A stretch of DNA of 64,000 nucleotides, from the NCBI GenBank assembly GCA_964588335.1, contig CAZPOV010000016.1, positions 1 to 64,000 on the forward strand. Direction: 5' to 3'. Made by a program: the position numbers and the translations under genes. Numbering within the stretch: position 1 is the first letter of the stretch; each line of letters starts with the position of its first letter. The notes below the pieces were generated by a model. That model saw only the letters and a list, made by a program, of their open reading frames with translations. It searched no databases and was not told the origin of the DNA. The stretch comes from JAGQZY01 sp964588335 (GTDB lineage Bacteria; Bdellovibrionota; Bdellovibrionia; Bdellovibrionales; JAGQZY01). This document shows positions 49,446 to 58,274 of the stretch, in pieces.

Positions 49446-50129
49446 TTATGGAACCGAGACCACACGCTCAAGAATAAAAAGTTCGGTTTCGCCGGAAAAC
49501 ACATTGGGTGCGGTTCCAATCTTTAAATCTTCATCCAAAAACAAAAGTGTTAAATCACTTTCGGCATTGATCGGACCCTTGGGAAAAGGCTGAGCGGCCA
49601 CAGGCTGAAACTCTTGTAGTGTTCCAGACAAGATATCCTGAGCCATTAAACCTAAAAACTCCCCACTGATCAGACCTTGAGGTCGAGAAAAAGCTTTGAG
49701 AATTTTCGTATTCTGGGTGTTGTCTTGAACACGGCCGCGCGCTTCCAGAGCAAAGGTCACTTTTTGGCCATTCCCTAAAGTGCGCTCTCCAAAATTAACA
49801 GCTCGCCCTTCAGCAGAAACAAATTGAAAGATTTTTTCAAGGTTTCGCGGCGGCGCCCCCTGTGGAGAATTGTCGGCCTCATCAGACCAAATCTGACGCC
49901 AGCTTCCAGGAGCGTGTTGAACCCAATCCTGTTCCGTGACCAGAGGCTGATTCGCAGTTAATTGAGTGATCAATCCATCGAGTTCGGCCCGCACCTGTTT
50001 TTGGTTTTGAACCTCATTGGTGTTGGCTTTGGCCACCATCGTGATCTCTTGTTTTAAAACTTCGATCGAGGCTGAAAATCCCCAGCTTGAAGACAATAGA
50101 AAAATAGCAATGACGATTATTTGTTTCAC
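49446..50129 (-). CDS. Exported protein with PAP/fibrillin-like domain
   Basis: A 227-aa protein with a signal peptide (MKQIIVIAIFLLSSSWGFSA). Positions 50-220 show a lipocalin-like pattern: APGSWRQIWSDE after a helix, then FQFVSAEGRAVNFGER strands and the closing SDLTLLFLDEDLKIGTA...ELFILERV. The ending resembles the LDTTYLDEDLRIxRG motif of plastid PAP/fibrillin proteins, which bind lipids. The similarity is from pattern reading only and needs a profile search. The GTG at 50129 follows AAGGGGGAT and starts the signal peptide. Possibly a periplasmic lipid binder. Confidence 0.55.
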   Translation of the reverse strand: MKQIIVIAIFLLSSSWGFSASIEVLKQEITMVAKANTNEVQNQKQVRAELDGLITQLTANQPLVTEQDWVQHAPGSWRQIWSDEADNSPQGAPPRNLEKIFQFVSAEGRAVNFGERTLGNGQKVTFALEARGRVQDNTQNTKILKAFSRPQGLISGEFLGLMAQDILSGTLQEFQPVAAQPFPKGPINAESDLTLLFLDEDLKIGTAPNVFSGETELFILERVVSVP

Positions 50130-50261
50130 GCATCCCCCTTTATTAAGTGTCTTCATTCTTAATAAAGGTCTTATACTTGGCAAGTTTAGATTCTTACACA
50201 GCGAGCTGGTCAGCGCTCATCGGCCACAACAAAAGTTATGTTACTGCTGCGGGATATTAAA

Positions 50262-51464
50262 TTAGCTCATGCCGAACTGATAGTATCCCTTCTTAGGAAC
50301 TACAATAGTGAGCACCCCATCTTTATAGGTCTTCACGGCCTTTTCATATTCGGCGGGTTTTTCCATTTTGAACTCTTGGCGAATGGTCTGCGCAATGTTG
50401 GAGCCAATCTTTTCATTGTCACGCTCAAACTCTTGCTCATGCTCGCGGGTGGCGTGCAAAGACACTTTGTTGGGCTGAATATGGACACGGACGTTGTCCA
50501 TTTCGTGCTCAGGGATGTGGGCCGTTATTTCGTAAAAGGCCTCTCCCTCTTTCATATCAGCGCCAAAATCCACCAAGGAATAGAACGGATCTTGTTTGCG
50601 ATCCTCATAAAAATGGGCCGTTGAAATAAAATCCCGCTTCAGTTTAAACATCTCTTCGGCTAACCGATTCTCTTGGTTTTCGAAGCTGGCAGAATTGAAC
50701 TTTTCATTGTCTTGATATTTTTTTGTGTACTCATTGCGCTGCTGGGCAATTTGCTTTTGAAAGAACTCTTCATCTTTATCAAGCTTCTCATGGTAAAAAT
50801 TGTGTTGTCTTTTCTTAACGCCTTCGAACTTGTCTTGATGACGTCTTAAGGTTTGCTGGTGCTCTTCCACCTGCTGACGCTCAGTCTTCTGGTATTTGTG
50901 TCGCCGGTCTCTGATTTTTTCTTGCCCGGCTTGTTCGATCTCCTGAACCTCATTGTTATGAGCCTTCTGCATTGACTGTTCGCGCTCTTGCAGCTGGGCT
51001 TGCTTTTGCTGGAGACGGAAACGCGACTCTTGATCCATTTCCTCCAGTTGCTTGGCTGTCATTTGCTTTTTTTGCATAGTGGCTTCGCGGGCTTGCTCAC
51101 GCACGGCAATCTGACGTTCTTTTTCGATTTGCGCCTGCTGTCGCAAGCGGGCGTTCTCACGCGCCTTCTCAGCGGCCGCCTGCTGATAATCTTTTTGCGC
51201 TTGCAGTTGTTGTTTATCCAATCGGGCTTGGTGACTTAAACGTTCCTGCTGCACAAAGGTGTCGTTTTTCTGTTTAAGTGATTCCAACTGGTTCTTTTGA
51301 TTATGCTGAACTTCTTGCTTTTCATTTTGATGACGACTGCGCAACTCCGACATCGCTTGTTTGTGGCGGTCTTTTTTGCTTCGCACTTGGCGCTGTTGCG
51401 CCCGATCCAGCATTTCCAGTTGCTGGCGATGATTGGCTTTTTTAATATTATATTCTGAAGCCAC
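50262..51464 (-). CDS. Long coiled coil with C-terminal Hsp20/alpha-crystallin domain
   Basis: A 400-aa cytoplasmic protein. Residues 1-285 are almost entirely a Gln/Arg/Glu/Lys-rich alpha-helix (QLQEREQSMQKAHNNEVQEI, QAQIEKERQIAVREQAREAT), predicted as one continuous coiled coil or charged single helix. Residues 292-400 form an alpha-crystallin domain: EITAHIPEHEMDNVRVHIQPNKVSLHA, then YKDGVLTIVVPKKGYYQ. Normal Hsp20 proteins have short N-terminal arms and an IxI tail, which is absent here. A GTG start with AAGGG upstream. It may be a scaffolded chaperone or a filament-like protein. Not a fusion I can place. Confidence 0.78.
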   Translation of the reverse strand: MASEYNIKKANHRQQLEMLDRAQQRQVRSKKDRHKQAMSELRSRHQNEKQEVQHNQKNQLESLKQKNDTFVQQERLSHQARLDKQQLQAQKDYQQAAAEKARENARLRQQAQIEKERQIAVREQAREATMQKKQMTAKQLEEMDQESRFRLQQKQAQLQEREQSMQKAHNNEVQEIEQAGQEKIRDRRHKYQKTERQQVEEHQQTLRRHQDKFEGVKKRQHNFYHEKLDKDEEFFQKQIAQQRNEYTKKYQDNEKFNSASFENQENRLAEEMFKLKRDFISTAHFYEDRKQDPFYSLVDFGADMKEGEAFYEITAHIPEHEMDNVRVHIQPNKVSLHATREHEQEFERDNEKIGSNIAQTIRQEFKMEKPAEYEKAVKTYKDGVLTIVVPKKGYYQFGMS

Positions 51465-51555
51465 CGATCAACCCTTCCTAGGTTTTGTCTGCAATCCTTC
51501 ATGGATTTACAGGTCCTCGACATTTAGAATAACACGGGAAAGGCGTTTGCGGCGG

Positions 51556-51837
51556 CTAAGGCCCTTCAATTTCGGCCTTTAGTGTGTCGGCCGTGACTGG
51601 TCTTTTGCACAGAGGTTTGAACATTCCATAGGAACGCTTCCAACACATCCAATGATCGACCAACTCGATGCGCTCATCGCGGCTCAAATGGTGATATTCG
51701 GGATACTGAAGCCAGTCCAAAGTTGAGTAAACCGTGCGCTCTTTCTGAGTCTTTTCGTTGATGATTTTCAATTCGAAAACACGATACTCAGCGAACAGGG
51801 CCTGAGGAATAAATAGCAATAGCATCCACCACTTCAT
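51556..51837 (-). CDS. Small secreted protein, 93 aa
   Basis: Not recognised. The signal peptide (MKWWMLLLFIPQALFA) is followed by 77 residues: a beta-type start (EYRVFELKIINEKTQKERTVYSTLDWLQYPEYHHL), a helix (SRDERIELVDHWMCW) and two cysteines (MCW and LCK) that may form a disulphide. AGACGGC precedes the ATG weakly. It is downstream of nothing on its strand within 180 bp and is separated from the Hsp20-like gene by about 90 bp. Probably a periplasmic protein conserved in relatives, on inference. Confidence 0.65.
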   Translation of the reverse strand: MKWWMLLLFIPQALFAEYRVFELKIINEKTQKERTVYSTLDWLQYPEYHHLSRDERIELVDHWMCWKRSYGMFKPLCKRPVTADTLKAEIEGP

Positions 51838-52040
51838 GCCGTCTCTATCGGCAGAAATGTCCCTTCAATTGAGAGATCGGGAGGAAATCTCGCCCCCCCG
51901 GTTCCTCCCATTTTTTTGACAGATGACTGTTTATTTTCGCCGTGCTTAGGCACCCTGTTCTCAGCTCTAAACAGTTGCGGCAGGGCCGGCATAATCGCTG
52001 CAATAACTTAAAGTCTACGCCTTAAGTGCCCGGAGTTATT

Positions 52041-52661
52041 ATGAAAAAGAGCAATCGTTTGTTTTTAATTGTGATCAGTTTTTTCTCGCTGCTTGTGGTT
52101 TCGGTGTCCGATGCCGAGGTCAATGGTCGCCGTTTCGGCGACACCGAGTTAAGACGACACTACGATCAGATTTGTCTGACTTTGCGGTTTTATGCCGAAC
52201 ATGGCCAACGCTTCCGATTCTCCCGAAGCCAGTCCATGAACCGCGGCACCGCCCAATCTCTTCTTGATCGTATGCTTTGCGAAGAGAATGGAGTTTTTAG
52301 CAGCCACACCCTCCTAGAAAATGGCATGGGATACCCCCATTGCTCGAGCAGCAACAATCAACTTAGAGACTATTGCGATGACAACATTGGTCCCTCCGGT
52401 TTTCGCGAAAGCCGCCCCTACACTCTGCCTGACGTCTCCGATTCAGATCTCACTGCCATTGGCGATATGCTCAAGGAGTATGCTGAGAACTATCGAAGAG
52501 GTGGAATTTTTGATGAGTCCGAAGCCGCAAGTCAATTCCGTGATTTTGGGTTTGGCAACACATTCAACGGCCTAACCGTGGGTGAACCCCAATCGCCAGC
52601 GCCCGCTCCAGAGACCGAAGAGGACACTGAAGAGGGTGAAGAAGCTTTCATTGGAATGTAA
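52041..52661 (+). CDS. Secreted hypothetical protein, 206 aa
   Basis: Not recognised. A signal peptide (MKKSNRLFLIVISFFSLLVVSVSDA) leads a soluble, Arg/Asp-rich region with four cysteines (QICLT, MLCEE, HCSSS, YCDDN) likely paired, then an acidic tail (PAPETEEDTEEGEEAFIGM). Helical segments around 95-160 (DSDLTAIGDMLKEYAENYRRG) are visible. CGGAG precedes the ATG by about 7 bases. The gene ends two bases from the convergent gene. A neighbour at 54023-54802 has a similar size, signal peptide and Cys plus acidic-tail style, but no clear homology. Confidence 0.65.
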   Translation: MKKSNRLFLIVISFFSLLVVSVSDAEVNGRRFGDTELRRHYDQICLTLRFYAEHGQRFRFSRSQSMNRGTAQSLLDRMLCEENGVFSSHTLLENGMGYPHCSSSNNQLRDYCDDNIGPSGFRESRPYTLPDVSDSDLTAIGDMLKEYAENYRRGGIFDESEAASQFRDFGFGNTFNGLTVGEPQSPAPAPETEEDTEEGEEAFIGM

Positions 52662-52663
52662 TA

Positions 52664-52981
52664 TTAATGACGGATTTTAACTTTGTTGAGCATGGAATTT
52701 TCAACAATTTTAAAATAAGCGCGGATCAGCAGAGAATGCTCATCTTTTCTTAAAGTTTTTAAGAAATCTCTTTTCTCGGAATAATTCCGAAGGCTAATGA
52801 ACTCGTAAAGAACCTCTTGGATCTTTTTTAGTTTTTCGATGTCGTGCTCATCCTTATGGCGATTTTTATCGTTAAGGGCGGCGACGATTTCAGACTTTTC
52901 AAAGAGGAGATGGACCCCCTTTGCGGACTGTAAGATCAAGTTATCCATCTGCTCTAAGCACTCGTACGTCAAGTCTACCAC
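52664..52981 (-). CDS. Small helical protein, 105 aa
   Basis: Not recognised. It is a charged all-alpha protein: CLEQMDNLILQSAKGVHLLFEKSEIVAALNDKNRHKDEHDIEKLKKIQEVLYEFISLRNYSEKRDFLKTL, without a signal peptide or membrane segment. A single Cys occurs near the start. The GTG start at 52981 is backed by AAGGAGG at good spacing, strengthening the call. The upstream region separates it from the divergent tandem-repeat protein gene by about 190 bp; the two may share a regulatory region. Function unknown. Confidence 0.62.
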   Translation of the reverse strand: MVDLTYECLEQMDNLILQSAKGVHLLFEKSEIVAALNDKNRHKDEHDIEKLKKIQEVLYEFISLRNYSEKRDFLKTLRKDEHSLLIRAYFKIVENSMLNKVKIRH

Positions 52982-53173
52982 TTTCGCCTCCTTGCGATCG
53001 GGTCATCCCTGAAATTGAATTTGGGTTAATATCATTTTGAGACATTATTCACTTGGCTTGCAAGTCCATTTCTTGAGACAGTTGTGAGTATTTTTGAAAT
53101 CAGCAATGACTCACTTTGACATTATCCGTCATGGCCATAGCCTTGGGCCTGATAAAGCGGGTATCATTGAAGG

Positions 53174-54019
53174 GTGAGCAAGAAGAAAGAGACCAGCATG
53201 CAAGAAGAGACGATCATTATCGACAAAGAAAATGACCTAATATTCAATACGGAAGAAGAAGTGCTCAACCACTTTGCCACACCGATTCAAAAACTAGAAA
53301 AAGAGTTTCTCAAATTGAGAACCAAAGAAGATTTTACCGATGATCAATCCATAGGCATGGAGGAACAGCTGGAAGATCTTCTTCACTCGCCGGATGAAGT
53401 TTGGGAAGACACCGAAACCATCGAAGGCACTGTTATTTATAATTTTATCAAAGCTTTTGAAGATGAAGAGAATGATGACATTTATTTTTACGTGGCTTTG
53501 ACCTACCTGGCCGACGATGTGCCCACTTTTGTTTTCCTTCACTTCCCCACTCGCTTCGACACTCTTTGTGAAACCTATCGCCGCGGCGAACTTGTTTATG
53601 ATCGCACCCGCGAAGAAGTGGGATACGGTGGTATTGAAGGGGATGCATTAAGCGAAGGCGACGAACTGGCCTTGGGACTTTACAAAGCCATGCTTATCGT
53701 TCGCAGCACCACCGATATCGACGAGTCTTTGTTTCAAAATTATGCCGAGCTACGCGAAGAGACCATTGAAGAGGCCGACGAGATTTGGCGCAATACCACC
53801 TCCGGCGGCTACACTCTGGTGACTTTTATCAAAGATTTTTCTCGGGCCGAAGAAGGAGCCGAGCACCTTTATTACATGGCCGTGACTTTAGAAGACGAAG
53901 GCACCAACAGCCATGCCTTACTGTTCTCATTTCCTAGTAATGATGAAAATCTGGTGGACCGTTACCGTCACGGCGAAAACTTACAAGCCGAAGAAGTAAT
54001 CCAAGAATCAAGCCATTAA
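53174..54019 (+). CDS. Acidic cytoplasmic protein with a tandem-duplicated domain
   Basis: A 281-aa, Glu/Asp-rich protein. Residues 67-139 and 197-268 are a tandem duplication: both open with (P/A)DE(V/I)W, continue to (F)IK(A/D)F...(D)IYFYVALT / LYYMAVTL, then FLHFPTRFDTLCETYRRGE / FSFPSNDENLVDRYRHGE. The DE(V/I)W opening is reminiscent of nuclease-like domains of the PBECR type, but no catalytic residues can be confirmed; that is speculation. The GTG at 53174 has AAGG only three bases away, so ATG at 53198 may be the true start. Unknown role. Confidence 0.7.
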   Translation: MSKKKETSMQEETIIIDKENDLIFNTEEEVLNHFATPIQKLEKEFLKLRTKEDFTDDQSIGMEEQLEDLLHSPDEVWEDTETIEGTVIYNFIKAFEDEENDDIYFYVALTYLADDVPTFVFLHFPTRFDTLCETYRRGELVYDRTREEVGYGGIEGDALSEGDELALGLYKAMLIVRSTTDIDESLFQNYAELREETIEEADEIWRNTTSGGYTLVTFIKDFSRAEEGAEHLYYMAVTLEDEGTNSHALLFSFPSNDENLVDRYRHGENLQAEEVIQESSH

Positions 54020-54022
54020 AAT

Positions 54023-54802
54023 TTAAGGACGAGCCTCTGTGTCAGCGCCATCACTGTCAGGTGCTGTCGATGCCGTTTGGCATTCCGGCCCAGGGCTGGC
54101 TTGCATTTTACAAAGCACTCGTGAACGCGCCTCATCCAAACCCGGAAACATCGGTAGCACTTGAAAACAGGCACCACCATTATTCAAAGCGCTACCAAAG
54201 TTTCTTTGTAACATTCGTGTGTTTTCAGGAGTGACATTGCTTTCAAGCCAGGTCATGCGCTGAAGGACGGCTTGTCGAACCGTGGCTTCAATCTGTTGAT
54301 CAGACATCTCTTGACCTCGCAATCCTGTTGGAGTCATGCGGGCACTGGCGGAGTTGATCGGACAAAGTTCGTTGCTGGCGCCAGGAACTTCGCGCACCTG
54401 TACACGAATATTGGTATCAATGTTTTCAGAATTCTCATTGGCATTTAAGAAGCCCGACACCGGCAACACAACGCCTCCCCGATCTTGGTTTCTTGAGCAA
54501 GCACTGCGCAACATGTTGGGTGACGACAGGTTATACATTGTACCGCCATTTTGCTGAATCACCGCCACTCGACTGGGGTTATCAAGATACGTGACCAGTG
54601 CGTTCAGATCCACCGACGCGTTGGTGCCATGTTGGGGCGACCCCAGAAAAGTGGAGTTTCGAAAACCATTCATTTCCGAGGAACGCAAACCTAAATTGGT
54701 CCAAGAAAAGCAGTTTTCTAACTGTTGAAAATTGACCTCATGAGCTTGAGCTCCCGAGGCGACACCCACTAAAAACATGAAAAATACAGTAAATCTCGAC
54801 AT
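54023..54802 (-). CDS. Secreted hypothetical protein, 259 aa
   Basis: Not recognised. A signal peptide (MSRFTVFFMFLVGVASGAQA) precedes a 239-residue region rich in Asn, Ser and Gln, with several cysteines (ENCFS, SACSR, ELCPI, ACFQV, VLCKM, PECQT). The spread of cysteines suggests disulphides in the periplasm or outside. The tail is acidic and disordered (TASTAPDSDGADTEARP). The ATG has only a weak ribosome binding site. It ends three bases from the convergent tandem-domain gene. Its style matches the secreted protein at 52041-52661. Confidence 0.65.
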   Translation of the reverse strand: MSRFTVFFMFLVGVASGAQAHEVNFQQLENCFSWTNLGLRSSEMNGFRNSTFLGSPQHGTNASVDLNALVTYLDNPSRVAVIQQNGGTMYNLSSPNMLRSACSRNQDRGGVVLPVSGFLNANENSENIDTNIRVQVREVPGASNELCPINSASARMTPTGLRGQEMSDQQIEATVRQAVLQRMTWLESNVTPENTRMLQRNFGSALNNGGACFQVLPMFPGLDEARSRVLCKMQASPGPECQTASTAPDSDGADTEARP

Positions 54803-54901
54803 AAACTTATTATGCCATCAAATCGGGCTGGCACAAAATATTCGGAAAAATCAGGCCGACAAGACGGTCAACCTAGGCATTTGCTCTATTATTTTCAGTA
54901 T

Positions 54902-55135
54902 TTAGGATTTTTTACGGCGACCAATGATGGACTCGATTTCGCCATTCATATAACGAAGACGCTGCTGAAGATCGTCTAACATCATAATATTCGACTTCAG
55001 ACGTTCGATAGCATCGAGCTCCACGTCACCATCGTGATAGTGCTTAGGGCCTTGATATTGTTGAGAAATGGGCGAGTTGGCCGAGGCCGTGTTGTCCATT
55101 TTCGATTTTGAATTCGTTTTTTTAAGTAAACCCAT
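54902..55135 (-). CDS. Small hypothetical protein, 77 aa
   Basis: Not recognised. It has a disordered Lys/Ser/Asn-rich N-terminus (MGLLKKTNSKSKMDNTASAN) and a helical C-terminal half (ELDAIERLKSNIMMLDDLQQRLRYMNGEIESIIGRRKKS) with heptad-like spacing. MGLLKK could mark an N-terminal lipid-like or amphipathic contact but this is speculative. GGAAAG is at the right distance from the ATG. It is alone between two signal-peptide genes on the same strand, with gaps of about 80-100 bp. The coiled-coil-like end suggests it binds a partner protein. Confidence 0.6.
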   Translation of the reverse strand: MGLLKKTNSKSKMDNTASANSPISQQYQGPKHYHDGDVELDAIERLKSNIMMLDDLQQRLRYMNGEIESIIGRRKKS

Positions 55136-55216
55136 TCTTAACTTTCCTCTGTTCTAAAGCCTAGGCTCATGGTCTAGACCTGACAAATTAAATAACCTTA
55201 CAAGTGCCGATCTTTT

Positions 55217-55942
55217 TTACTGATACTCGCAGGACATCGATTCAAAATCGATTTCCGGCAATTCCAAGCGGCTGACTTCCGTACCGTCGGCACTCTGAGT
55301 TGTAATCGGTGCGGGACGCATCTCCCCAAACTGAAGCTTGGGGTACATCACTGAGTCAACACTGGGATCCTCGATATGACCAAGTCCTAACACATGGCCA
55401 AACTCGTGAATCATCAAACTTTTAAACTGAACGCGGGCTTCCGAAGCCTGGATGGCCACATCTTCGAAGTAGAATCTCTCTGAGGCATCAATTAAAACGT
55501 CCGCTTCATATATATAGTCTCCACGAAAACTGATACTGGTTCTAGCCTGTTCGTCCTTTACTGAAGTGTTTTCAAAAACGTCACGATCGACCCTGTAAAT
55601 GGCGTTATAACCATCGGCAATCACCCGGCCTTGATCATTGAGGCGGGCGGGCTTGAGCTTCTCGTCATCGGTTCTTCCTAGGAGCTCCAACACAGGTTGG
55701 TCGAATTTCGCATTCCACACGTCCATGGCCTCTTTGATGGCAATGTAGTAGTCATCTTCGTTGGGACCGGCAAAAGAGCCTTTGTGAATATAGAATTTAA
55801 CCGGCAATTTGGCCCACGAGACGCGTCGCTGAAACGAGTTCTGGACAAAGTTACAAGACTCTTCGGCCGGAGGCGGATTAGGACAAGCCGTCAGCAACAA
55901 AAAGGGCAATAAGAGTAATGAGCGTGTTAAAGACCGTTTCAT
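55217..55942 (-). CDS. Matrixin-like (M10/metzincin) metalloprotease lipoprotein
   Basis: A 241-aa lipoprotein: lipobox LTAC (C20). The zinc-binding motif HEFGHVLGLGH gives the three His ligands and catalytic Glu of metzincins (HExxHxxGxxH), followed by the Met-turn SVMYP. This matches the matrixin-type (M10) family. The fold start is indicated by VSWAKLPVKFYIHKG and the helix EAMDVWNAKF. No propeptide with a cysteine switch is seen. Probably attached to a membrane facing the periplasm or surface and degrading proteins. AAAGGG precedes the ATG. Confidence 0.88.
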   Translation of the reverse strand: MKRSLTRSLLLLPFLLLTACPNPPPAEESCNFVQNSFQRRVSWAKLPVKFYIHKGSFAGPNEDDYYIAIKEAMDVWNAKFDQPVLELLGRTDDEKLKPARLNDQGRVIADGYNAIYRVDRDVFENTSVKDEQARTSISFRGDYIYEADVLIDASERFYFEDVAIQASEARVQFKSLMIHEFGHVLGLGHIEDPSVDSVMYPKLQFGEMRPAPITTQSADGTEVSRLELPEIDFESMSCEYQ

Positions 55943-56073
55943 ACCCTTTACTAGTACAAAGGTCGGACCAACCGAGGTTTTCTATCTAAGTGCCTAATAA
56001 AACTAGACTTTAAGATTTTTCCCCAAACTTCAAGGGTGCCTTTCAGTGTCACCTCAATTGTAACTCTTTCAAT

Positions 56074-56135
56074 TTGACAAAAACCATGGCTAAGTAATTA
56101 AAATAACTAACCTTTAGCCTGTCTAGATTTTAGAC
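56074..56135 (+). promoter_or_regulatory. Candidate promoter and dyad for the isocitrate dehydrogenase gene
   Basis: TTGACA (56074-56079) with TAAAAT (56099-56104) at 19 bp, wider than ideal. Downstream GTCTA-GATTT-TAGAC (56121-56135) is an inverted repeat placed like a repressor site. Confidence 0.35.
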
Positions 56136-56236
56136 GATTTGCGGAACTGGGGGGCAAATTCTGTTAAAATCGAAAGACAGTCTGTATAACCAAGTCAGGG
56201 CCGCTATCGACCTTGAAAACAATGAGGGTTAACGAA

Positions 56237-57247
56237 GTGACAACTCGTATTGTACACAAAGTATCAATTATCCCGGGAGATGGTATCGGTCCGGAAATCA
56301 TGAAATCGACCATCGCTGTTCTCGAAAAATCAAAAGCCCCACTCGAATTCCACGAGATCCATGCCGGCGCCCGAGCCCTGAACGACATGGGAGCTCTCCT
56401 CCCCGATCCGACTCTGCAAACCATCAAAGAGAACAAAGTCGCTTTAAAAGGCCCCACCACCACACCCGTCGGAGAAGGTCACACCAGCTTGAACGTGCAG
56501 ATTCGCAAAATCTTTGATCTGTATGCCAATGTTCGCCCGGTCAAAAATCTTCCCAACGTGCCCTGCCGTTATTCAGATGTGGATTTGGTGATTGTCCGTG
56601 AAAATACGGAAGGTCTTTATATTGGCGACGAGAAACAAATCGATGAAGACACAGCGGTTTCACAAAAAAAGGTCACCCGCAAGGCCTCCACTCGGGTCGC
56701 AAAGTTCGCTTTTTCTCTAGCCAAGACGCGCCCTAAAAAACAAGTCACCGCCGCTCACAAAGCCAATATTCTAAAACTCTCGGATGGTTTGTTTCTCAAT
56801 TGCTGCCGAGAGGTTGCCAACGACTTCACCGACATTGAATTCAAAGACACCATCATTGACGCTTGTTGTATGCAACTGGTTCGTTGGCCCGAATCCTTTG
56901 ACGTCATTGTCACTGGTAATCTGTATGGCGACATTCTCAGCGATCTGTGCGCTGGGCTTGTTGGAGGCTTGGGGGTTGTTCCTGGCGCTAACATTGGCGA
57001 TGATTTGGCAGTGTTTGAGGCCGTCCATGGTTCCGCACCTGATATCGCCGGACAAAATCTCGCCAACCCCACGGCCCTCATTCAATCCAGCATCATGATG
57101 TTGCAACACTTGGGTCTAAAGGATCAGGCTGACCGGATTTTTATGGCCCTCATTGAGGCTTTAAAATCGGACAAAGCGCGCACCAAGGATATTGGTGGTG
57201 CCGGCTCCACCGAAGATTTCACTCAAGCCATTTTAGCCAATTTATAA
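56237..57247 (+). CDS. NAD-dependent isocitrate dehydrogenase
   Basis: A 336-aa decarboxylating dehydrogenase: IPGDGIGPEI near the start, substrate-binding SLNVQIRKIFDLYANVRP (two Arg), VIVRENTEGLYIGDE, GNLYGDILSDLCAGLVGGLGVVPGANIG with the catalytic metal Asp residues, and the coenzyme-loop motif GSAPDIAGQNLANPTA, which in this superfamily indicates NAD rather than NADP. 3-Isopropylmalate dehydrogenase is a relative, but SLNVQIRK and the IDH-like loop favour isocitrate. It supplies 2-oxoglutarate in the TCA cycle. The start is likely GTG 56237 with GAGG upstream; an ATG at 56222 or a TTG at 56213 is possible. Confidence 0.85.
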   Translation: MTTRIVHKVSIIPGDGIGPEIMKSTIAVLEKSKAPLEFHEIHAGARALNDMGALLPDPTLQTIKENKVALKGPTTTPVGEGHTSLNVQIRKIFDLYANVRPVKNLPNVPCRYSDVDLVIVRENTEGLYIGDEKQIDEDTAVSQKKVTRKASTRVAKFAFSLAKTRPKKQVTAAHKANILKLSDGLFLNCCREVANDFTDIEFKDTIIDACCMQLVRWPESFDVIVTGNLYGDILSDLCAGLVGGLGVVPGANIGDDLAVFEAVHGSAPDIAGQNLANPTALIQSSIMMLQHLGLKDQADRIFMALIEALKSDKARTKDIGGAGSTEDFTQAILANL

Positions 57248-57248
57248 A

Positions 57249-58160
57249 TCAGTGAACGTCGGCTTTGCCAGACTCGATAAAAATCACATTGATTTCTTTA
57301 AAAGAAAAACTATAAACCATGCCGCACATCTCACAGTCCACGTTCAGATTCTGTTGTGATTGCAAAATCTCTTCAAAATCTTGTTTCGGCAACAGGCGCA
57401 ACGAGTTGCTGGCCTTTTCTTTCGAGCAAGTGCACCCATAATCCACCGAATGCTGTTTCACCTCTTTGGTTTCAATATCTCCCAAATGGTTTTTCAACAA
57501 AGTTTTAAAATCATTGCCTTCTTCAATTAACGTCGACAACGGGACCGAAAACTTTTGGTGATTTTCGATGGCTCGTAATGTTTCCTCAGTGTGCCCTGGC
57601 ATCAGCTCAATCAATACGCCACCGGCTGCGGTCACTCGACCTTCATGACCGATCTTCACCGCCAATGAAACCAAACAGGGAATTTGCATGGATTGATTTA
57701 AATAAAAGGCAATGTCTTCACCAATCTCTCCACTTTGCAATTCCACCCGACTGACCACCGGGTGCTTTTGTTTTGGAACATAGGTCACGGCCTGTAATGT
57801 GCCCTCACCAATCAACGGCTTGAGTGACAAAACATTCTTATCCAAGGACAAGGGAGCCTGTTTCTCACTGATATAGGCACGACAAAGGCCGTCATACTGA
57901 GCGTGTGCAAAAATTTTCTGAATCGATTTCGACCCATTGATTTGCAAGGACAAAGCCTGTTCGTCTTTCATTTGGCTGGCCAGTAAAACCGTGCCGACCA
58001 AAAGTCGCCCCACCGCCACTGACGAGCTCGGCGAGGCCCCCAGCATTTTGCTAAGATCCTCGACAATATCAGTCATAACGACGACCGAGGCTCGCACCGT
58101 TTTGTCTGTCGATAAATAAGCTTTAAGTTCGCCTGAGCTCTGTATAGGATGGGCTTCCAT
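57249..58160 (-). CDS. hslO: Redox-activated chaperone Hsp33
   Basis: A 303-aa Hsp33 with the C-terminal zinc-binding redox switch: CTCS (CxC) and CEMCG (CxxC), four cysteines that form disulphides on oxidative stress and unfold the linker to activate holdase function. The N-terminal domain contains RASVVVMTDIVEDL and the conserved GTLQAVTYVPKQKHPVVSRVEL core. Cytoplasmic. It ends one base from the convergent dehydrogenase gene. It joins DnaK, DnaJ, Clp and MsrA as stress proteins in this window; no sigma32 promoter is evident upstream. Confidence 0.95.
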   Translation of the reverse strand: MEAHPIQSSGELKAYLSTDKTVRASVVVMTDIVEDLSKMLGASPSSSVAVGRLLVGTVLLASQMKDEQALSLQINGSKSIQKIFAHAQYDGLCRAYISEKQAPLSLDKNVLSLKPLIGEGTLQAVTYVPKQKHPVVSRVELQSGEIGEDIAFYLNQSMQIPCLVSLAVKIGHEGRVTAAGGVLIELMPGHTEETLRAIENHQKFSVPLSTLIEEGNDFKTLLKNHLGDIETKEVKQHSVDYGCTCSKEKASNSLRLLPKQDFEEILQSQQNLNVDCEMCGMVYSFSFKEINVIFIESGKADVH

Positions 58161-58274
58161 GGCGATAACTTAACATCGGCTTGTCGCAAAAGCCAGCTTA
58201 TCCTGTCCAAGCCTGTATTCAATGTCGGTCGATAAAGACTTGTCAAAATTAAGCCATCGGATAGGCTATACAGC

